Assembly: GCA_951799445.1 (NCBI GenBank)
Contig: OX637287.1
Location: forward strand, 52,481,724 to 52,545,723
Length of the DNA: 64,000 nt
Direction of reading: 5' to 3'
Source: Pseudisothecium myosuroides
Taxonomy: Eukaryota > Streptophyta > Bryopsida > Hypnales > Lembophyllaceae
Shown piece by piece: positions 56,726 through 64,000 of this stretch. Under the pieces are notes generated by a model that saw nothing but the letters and a program-made list of their open reading frames with translations, made no database searches and was not told the DNA's origin. A program made the position numbers and the translations under genes. Every line of letters begins with the position of its first letter. Within the stretch, counting starts at the first letter, position 1.

Positions 56726-58664
56726 CTAGGCAACGCGGAGCATTAGCTCTTCCTTCCCTGGTCCCGTACCGGCTTCATTTCCCTTCAAGTATTGGTAATA
56801 CCTTACCATCTGCATAAACGCTCTGACAAAATTGTCTACCGTGGCGATGTAAAGATCGTTCCTCCAATTTCCAGATTGTTGAAGCCACTTGTTATGTACT
56901 GTCTCAGCGAGGTTACAAGATGGCATTTTTGCTAGCTCAGACTCGCTAAGATCTCGAAAGAAAATAGTACATACACCACATTCAGTTTCTAGGATAGAGC
57001 CTACAGTAGAATCCCTGTCAATACCGAAAGGATCCTTTAAGGTAGTATTGCCATGCCTCAATCGCACATTTTTCCTATTGCACACCACAATTGTACTACA
57101 AAGAAATATAAGAGTTCCAAGATGGAGCCCACGTCTACACCCCTCTCGGTACCAAGAGGTGTCTTCAAGGTACCAACGCCATGCATGAGTCACAGATTTC
57201 TGCCTATTGCAGACAAAAATTGTCCACCCAATAAATGAAACAATTGCAAGAGGGAGTCCGCCCTATTACCCCTCTCGGTACCAAGAGGGCTCTCCAAGTT
57301 CTAAACGGCATGCAACATTCACAAATTTCTCCCTAACAAAGCCGACAGACTTTTTCTAGAAAATGGTAAAAGTTCTAAGAACGTGTTCATCCAATCACCT
57401 CTCTTGGCGTCCAAAAGGATCTATAACGTCCACCTACCATGGATCGGATAGGGGAGCATTACAAATTCTGGTTATAGAACCTAAAGGGAAATAAGGACAC
57501 CTAGAAATTCATTGAGATACAAAAACTCCGAATTATTTTGAAATGAAAAGCAGGAGGATAAGGACTTACAAGTTGCATGAATCCGCCCCATTGACGATAC
57601 CGAAAATGCCAAAAAGAAAGCGACAGCTCCAATCTATGCAGTCCTAAATCCGTGGTGGCCCCTGATGATAACCACTACGCTTTTATGGCTAGGTAACAAG
57701 TATCGGACTCCTCAGAAGTTGTAGTACTCTTGTATTGCTTACAAAGTAGACGTTGTTGATCTTGTAAGTCCGCGCGAATGTCCGCCTTGGTATGTTTTTC
57801 CAAGGATTGAGTCCAATGAAAGAGGCATGTTCTTTCACGATGTTCCATTGGTATGCTAATGTCCCCGGATCCATAGACCGTCCGTACAACATTCCAATTT
57901 GCTTGTGCACTATCTACCATAAATTCCTTGAACTGAGGGTCACCTACCCCATGTAAGTCGACAACAAAGTTTAGATTTTTCCAAAATAGAATTTGGGCCG
58001 TGCAATCTTTGGATAGCATGTCACAAACAACGATAGTCATTACACGACAATACACGGAGTCATATACATGCCATGCCATGGTTGTCTACTCCTTCACGCG
58101 TTTGACATGGTCAAACATTAGCCACGCGTCTTGAAGGTCCCCTCCACTTTGCATTTGCTTCACCAGGTCAACTCCACTTTTAGGTCCCACTTTTGACATT
58201 TTGAAAACAAAAACCTTATCCACATCTGTCCCTTGACTTGGGAATTTATTCTCCTGAACAAATGCCCACATGCTTGACCCCCTCAATTTGGTAATGCTAT
58301 CAATCATTCCAAATCTCTTCAAATATTTGAAAGATGTTACCTCGTTTCAAATATTTGCCAAGGTAAAATACTTGCATTTCTCCAGCACCGGGACGAGTTC
58401 GTCGAAGTGAAGAGTCTTGGTCTACACTCCATCTGGATGTAGAATTAGCTCGCCCAAGAGTTCCTTTATAGCCTCCAAGATAATTGAGGAGTTGGTGCCA
58501 CTCGGTGTCCTCTCCATTTGTTCTCTAATCAGCGTCAAAGTTCTTTCCTTCATATCGCGGAATTCCCCGTCCTTCACAAGATGTGTGTGAGTGCCTAGAT
58601 GTACAAATGCACGAGTACACAACTCATTTTGAGAAACATAATAGACCTTCACATGGAGGATCAT
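56726..58664 (-). pseudogene. MULE-transposase-like gene, decayed
   Basis: The exon 58,664-57,570 is 365 codons in one frame, ends at a good GTAAGT donor, and contains only four stops (58,422-58,424; 58,347-58,349; 58,086-58,088; 57,675-57,677) and no frameshift. It reads KRFGMIDSITKLRGSSMWAF, FKEFMVDSAQANWNVVRTVY, ERTCLFHWTQSLEKHTKADI and SFWHFRYRQWGGFMQL. The DSAQANW block and the C-x-FHW motif recall the catalytic-core region of plant MULE-type transposase proteins. A second coding block (56,726 to about 56,980) continues with PSCNLAETVHNKWLQQSG and VDNFVRAFMQMVRYYQYLKG. The dyad repeats at 57,011-57,412 lie in the putative intron. The stops are all explainable by C-to-T or G-to-A changes. 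The family call is from memory of similar plant proteins. Confidence 0.55.
57011..57412. repeat. Tandem repeat, period about 129 bp, with GGTACC-centred dyads
   Basis: CCCTCTCGGTACCAAGAGG begins at 57,141 and 57,270; weaker relatives start near 57,012 and 57,399. Flanking text (GCCATGCATGAGTCACAGAT and variants) repeats at the same spacing. The core CTCGGTACCAAGAG is close to the dyad of the 59.8-64 kb array. Confidence 0.75.
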
Positions 58665-59809
58665 GTGTCTTTATTATAGCAATACTAAATTCAAAAGTAG
58701 TGTATTCTTCTACAATAATTGAAAATAATTATATAGTGCCAAATGTTTATAAATAAGTGTGGAGCAATCTATTTCACTATTATTTGGAGTAAAGAAAGTG
58801 ACGCCAGGAAATCATAGAATTAGAAAAAATAAATAGTAAGCAACAAATTGCACAAACAAAATGTAGGTCTTGGCAGGGCATAAGTCAATATCATTTCTAT
58901 TACGCAAAATCCAAGAAAGCTAGGACTAGTTTGGTGATCCATCACTACTGAGCAAGGCTACCTCCATCTAATACCCAAAATGTCAAAACATTAAAAGTTA
59001 AAGCAAGCATACAAAAATGGACCCTTCAAAATTATCTGAGCAAAGACCCCGACCCAATCACCCGAGTCAAGACCGTGCCAAACCTGTGGGCACAACAAAG
59101 CTCTCAAACTTGTCCCCTAATCGCAAATTCAATCAAACTTGACGATGGCACGACCGGCCGCTGAGCCAGCAGTTCCAGTTCCGTCGACTTTGACCGCATT
59201 CCTCAAACCCTAAAATCAAAAACCAGTCTTCAAAGTCGGCAATAGCACCTAAGACACTTGCCACTTCGTTTTTGTACAAAGTACGACTTTTACACCCAAA
59301 CCCTCTCTTAGATATTTTTGAATGTTTAATCGTTCAGATTCCTGAACTTCCGAATGCTAGATTGTCAGATTTCTTAATCACTCTTGTAAGGTAAAATTGC
59401 ATTACATGCTCTCCGTTATTCTCACTTCTATTTCTAAATTGAGTGCTAGCATCAGGAAGAAGTTCATTATGGAGAGGATTTTAAGGTCGCGTCATGCACT
59501 CCCAGTTGGAGATATTGGTGATGCACATCCACATAAGATTCCACCTCCAAGTAAAGAGGTATGATTAAAAGAAATCCTTTTTCATTTCTTATAGAAATTC
59601 AAGGAGTCAATTCGGTGAGTTTCGATTTCAGTCAACAGTTACTTGGGGATTAGGCTATTTAGTAATGTCGTTAATAAGATCAAGGTACTTTGGGTTGCAC
59701 TGTAGACTAGATGGAAATAAGCAAGATTTTAGTTTAGAGTAAAAGCTTGCTCGGCAAGAATAGCAGTACAATTGTATGGCTGTGCAAGCCAGACCCACTT
59801 TCTCTGGCA
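58665..59809. other. Intergenic, no supported gene
   Basis: Intermediate composition; no frame or motif recognised. Confidence 0.35.
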
Positions 59810-62800
59810 ATCTCGGCGCCGAGACCCTTTGCCGGAGGTGGGAGGTCTTGAGTATTTTCGACAATGAATAGTGTCCAAAATTCAAAACATTTGACCGGAG
59901 GTGGACAAAATACCACTTGAGGTGCTTGATTTTTAGGGTACTGTGAGTGAAATCCGGGTAGTCCGGTTTGCATTACCTTTTCCTGGAAATAAGAGCTCTT
60001 GATTTTCTGAATGATTTTGTGTTGGCCGGATAACAAACCAGTTCTGCTACTCACTCTTGTGCTTTTATTCAAGTAAGATGGCGGGGTGGGTGGGAGAAAT
60101 TTTGTTGCTATACTCTTGAACCCTGACCTACAGAATGGCACAATAGTATTGCTATGTAAGCCTTAGTGGACCAAATATTAACTCGGGTGTATTATAATCA
60201 ATGGGCGAGACTGAAATCGTATCCTTAGTTTGTGTATGCTCAATCCCTCTCATACTATAGTCTCGGTACCGAGACTCTTTTCCGAGGGTGGCAGCTCTTG
60301 AGTCTTTTCAACTTAAACAGGTTGCTGTCAGGAAAATCGTTCCTAGTTTGTTTGATCCTTCTTGGTCAAATTCTTGACTCCAATGCTTAAAATCTAGTTT
60401 CTTGTTGATGAGATCAGATTTTTGAGTTTTGCATTCCTTCAAAGCTGGCGGGGGGGGGGGGGGTATGCCCCGAGCCCAGTCCATATAAAAGTCTTGGCAC
60501 CGAGACTCTTCTAAAGGGAGGGCAGCTCTTGAGTTTTAAGATTCATTTCCTGTTTTTTGGTTCCTCAGTGACCAAATTATTGACTTGGGTGTGTTATTTC
60601 TGGTTTCTCTGGTGTCATCAAGATGAAGCTATTTCAGTTTGCATTAGAGTCTCAAATGGCGGGGAGTGTGATTCAAATCATTTATTCTCGAACTTGGTCG
60701 GTTGTTGTGTCTGCGTGACGTTCGGCTAAGCAAGCATGGGCCCAATTCTAAGAGAATCTCAGTGCTGAGACTCTTTTAGGGGGGTGGCAAATCATGAGCA
60801 TTTTCAACGAACATACATTCGAAACAAGCAAACCAATCCTGGATTGTTTTGACTCAGTTTTCTGAAAGCTAGTTTCTCATCCATTAAAATTTAAGTGAGT
60901 CTGTATAAGCCCGATCTGCCTCCAATTGCAGTCTCAGCGCCTAACTCTTCGTTGAGGGTAGAAGATCCTGAATTTTTCCAACATATACAGGTTGCCGTTG
61001 GGCAAACCTTTGTCCTAACAAGTAAGCAGATGTTATGATTCACAATTGAGATATGATAGCTACCAGAGTGGGGTTCGTGTTCTTTGTATGTCTAGATTCT
61101 TTGGAGAGGGGGTAAATTTTAACATATTTGAGCAATTCTCGACATCCTTGAATGAGAGCCAAAAGATTTTTTGTACAAGACAAAGACCACCACCGAGGTG
61201 TCTCGGTACCGAGACTGTTCCCAGGCTTGGTCACCCCTTGACCATTTCTCAATTTTATACGCTTTCCGTTCCATTCATTTTTGTTCCATAGTGGGCAACT
61301 TCAAACATTGACTTGATTGATTTAGCATCTTTTAATTCTTCTAAGGATATACTGATTCACGTGGTTAGAACTCAAGGGGTGATTGAGAAGGGTATATATA
61401 GAAGCAGAAGACGTCATTTTCTCGGAGCCATATATTGGGGTGTAAAATTTGTACTTGTGACAAATGAATCAGATGATTTCTCGGTAGTCCACTAGCAATG
61501 TTGTGCATGACCAGGAGTCCCCAGTGAAGTGTCTCGGCACCGAGACCGTATTGGAGTAGGGTCGCCTCTTGGCCATTTATTAAATCTAGAGTGGGAGACT
61601 TGAAGCATCGGAGTCCTCATTTTTGTTCAATTGTGGACTGTATTACATTTTCACGGTTCGTATCAGATATATCGTTATGCATCTGGATATCTAGTATTGA
61701 AATATGTGTGACGGTAGGATCTGGGGTAGAAAACGGATTGTGTGCTTTTTTGACTTTCGTCGTTTCAAGCGTTTGAGCTATGTTCACTTGAAGATATTTT
61801 TTTGCTTTCAAGCTTCAGTGTAGCAGTATCGATCGTCCATATCAGTTAGAAACTTATCTTGATTCCTTTTCGGTTTGAAAGCACTTATGTGCATGAGCGA
61901 GCCTCTCTCCGGGAGAGTCTCGGCACCGAGACCGTCCTTCGAAAGGGACTGGTCTTGGCCACATCTCGAAACTGCTTGGGGTGCCATGGAACATTTGACT
62001 CCTAATTTTTTTGATCGTTCGTGAACTGCTTTAGACTTTGTCTACTTTCTTTAACTATCTCTTGATTTGACTTTAAGTTTTTTGATTCAAAGTCATCGCA
62101 CAAAAGCACTCGTGCGGGATTCTTGTCATTGGAGTGAATTCGTGGCCGTATTGGACACTCAACTTCCATATCAGTTTGAATTATCTCTTTTTATAATATA
62201 GTCTCGGTCGATTCTTTTTTGGTTTGAAAACACTTCTGTGCATGACCAGACTCCTCTCCAGGAGAGTCTCGGCACCGAGACTGTCCTTGGGAGGGGACTG
62301 GTCTTGGCTACTTCTTGAAACTGCCTGGGGTGCCACGAGAGACTTGGTACCAAATTATTTTGATTCATTCGTGAACTACTTTCTATCTTTCTCTACTGTG
62401 GTTGAAGATCACTTGATTTGACCTTTAGTTTCTTGATTCAAATTTATTGAAGAAGAGCACTTGGCTCTGCAAAAAATTTGCGGCCGTATAGCACACTTAG
62501 AAGACCATATCAGTTCTAATTTTCTTATTTCAAATATAGTATTGGTCAATTTAGAAGCACTTGCGTGCATGATCAAGCCCCTCTCTGGGAGAGTCTCGGC
62601 ACCGAGACCATCCTTGGGAGGGGTCTGGTCTGGCCAATTCTAGAAACTACCTGGGGTGATACGCGGATTTTGGAATCCAATTATTTTTTTTGTTCGTGAA
62701 CTGCTTTCTATCCTTGTCTACAGTGGTTGAATATCTCTTGATTCGACCTTTAGTTTCTTGATTCAAACTTGTCGAAGGAGAGCACTAGACTAGATTCTTG

Positions 62801-63305
62801 TCTTTCTCATGAATTTGTGGCCGCATTGGACACTTTGAAGATCATATCAATTTGAATTTTCATGTTTCATAAATAGTATTGGTCGAGTTTTTTTTAATTG
62901 AGATGCACGTGTGTCCATGACCAAGCCCCTCTCTGGAAGAGTCTCGGCACCGAGACCGTCTCTGGGAGGGGCCAGGTCTTGGCAACTTCTCAAAACTTCC
63001 TAGGGTGCCACGTGAGATCCAACTCCAAATTATTTTGGTTCATCCGTGAAATGCATTTTATCTTTGTCTACTGTAGTTGAATATCTTCTGATTTGACCTT
63101 TAAACTCTTGATTCAAATTTGTCAAAGAAGAGCACTTGACTAGATTCCTCTCTTTATGATGAATTACGACCATATTGGGCACATTAAAATCCATATCAGT
63201 TTGAATATTCTTGTTTCAAAAATAATATTGGTCGAATTCAGTTAAAATTAGAAGCACTTATGTGCATGATCGAGCCCCTCTCCAAAAGAGTCTCGGCACC
63301 GAGAC
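59810..63305. repeat. Array of 12 spaced 16 bp dyads, GTCTCGGYRCCGAGAC
   Basis: Copies start at 59,810; 60,260; 60,491; 60,756; 60,931; 61,200; 61,531; 61,917; 62,266; 62,593; 62,941; 63,290. From 61,917 the spacing settles at 327-349 bp, with matching flanks (CTTGGCCA, GGTGCCACG, AATATCTC, TTTGACCTTTAGT), a diverged tandem repeat. In the earlier copies the flanks diverge strongly while the 16-mer persists. The central two bases vary (CA, TA, CG, TG). Outer arms CCCCTC and GAGGGG extend the dyad in the regular copies. Short frames across the array are not genes. Confidence 0.9.
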
Positions 63306-63534
63306 CATCCCTAAGAGGGGCTAGATCTTGGCCATTTCTCGAAACTGTCTTAGCTGCCATGCGACATTCGACTCCCAATTTTTTTTATTGTTCATGAAAA
63401 TCTTTAGATTTTGTCTACTGTGTTTGAATATCTCGTTATTTGACTTCCATTTCTCAAATGTCATCGAAGGACGAAGGTAATCACGAGTGCGGTATTCCTG
63501 CCTCTTTGATGAATCCGTGGCCAAATTAGACATT

Positions 63535-64000
63535 GAGCTACTACTTCATGCACATTTTTTTAAAATGTTTCTCTAAAAATTTGGAAGTTCTAAGAACTTA
63601 GATTTCTTTTTTTAAATGTGCATGAAGTAGTGCCCTCCAAACCCCCTCTTGGCACCGAGATGACGTTTGGAGGGCACTACCTCATGCACATTTTTTTTAA
63701 TGTTTCTCTAAAAAGTTGGAATTTCTAAGAACTTAGATTTTTTTTTAAAAATATGCATGAAGTAGTGCCCTCCAAATACAGTCTCGGCACCGAGACGGTG
63801 TTTGGAGGGCACTACCTCTTGTACATTTTTTTTAAATGTTTTTCTAAAAAGTTGGAAGTTCTAAAAACTTAGATGTTTTTTTAAATGTGCATGAAGTAGT
63901 GCCCTCCAAAGCCCCTCTTGGCACCGAGACGACGTTTGGAGGGCACTACCTCATGCACATATTTTTTAAATGTTTCTCTAAAAATTTGGAAGTTCTAAAA
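63535..64000. repeat. Tandem 134 bp units made of two alternating dyads (runs off the window)
   Basis: Three further copies of the dyad start at 63,646, 63,781 and 63,915. Here it is flanked by perfect arms GTAGTGCCCTCCAAA and TTTGGAGGGCACTAC, and between dyads a second palindrome (TCATGCACATTTTTT, AAGTTCTAAGAACTT at its centre, then AAATGTGCATGA) fills each unit. The array continues past position 64,000. Confidence 0.9.

Noticed and set aside
59810..63930. CRISPR-like array
   Set aside because: Repeats are only 16 bp, spacing is 131-451 bp and irregular, and the genome is eukaryotic with introns and MITEs.

Overview
This window is nuclear DNA of a land plant, probably a non-seed plant (moss, liverwort or lycophyte grade; the lineage is an inference). 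The evidence is a ten-exon plant HAK/KUP potassium transporter with GT-AG introns, a decayed TRA1 (plant TRRAP) gene, a Copia-type LTR followed by an initiator-tRNA-Met primer-binding site, Stowaway-type termini (CTCCCTCYGTCCCA) and CACTA-type miniature elements. Most of the window is AT-rich and packed with nested non-autonomous DNA transposons. No bacterial, viral or organellar gene block is visible.

Layout. 1-17 kb: AT-rich and gene-free, with TTAA-flanked elements, palindromic MITEs, a CACTA MITE and a Stowaway-like element, several nested. 17.8-22.8 kb: minus-strand TRA1 pseudogene broken by frameshifts, a stop, an internal tandem duplication and TTAA elements inserted in an exon and an intron. 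23-31 kb: unidentified gene remnants, then a probable Gypsy-like LTR tract. 31.7-32.8 kb: low-complexity GTTAAAAGTTAGA-like tract. 33-38.2 kb: stacked MITEs. 38.2-40.9 kb: flank and promoter of the only intact gene. 40,923-45,489: HAK/KUP transporter, complete at 828 codons. 46.3-47.6 kb: minus-strand 2-oxoglutarate/Fe(II) oxygenase pseudogene. 47.8-49.1 kb: three TTAA elements. 49.1-51.5 kb: Copia LTR carrying a hAT-like and a Stowaway-like insertion. 51.7-52.6 kb: long palindrome. 53.4-53.9 kb: decayed coiled-coil gene. 56.7-58.7 kb: decayed MULE-transposase-like gene. 57.0-57.4 and 59.8-64.0 kb: arrays built around a recurring dyad GTCTCGGYRCCGAGAC.

The genes do not form a pathway. Three observations stand out. 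First, the dyad array has 15 copies in 4.1 kb, and one copy has matching changes in both arms. Second, a TTAA-specific transposon superfamily (piggyBac- or Sola-like by target site) is present, and its TTAA duplication can be verified against the TRA1 reading frame. Third, nonsense codons in the decayed genes are mostly explainable by single C-to-T or G-to-A transitions, as expected of methylation-driven decay in silenced DNA.

All homology calls are from reading the translations; no search was run.
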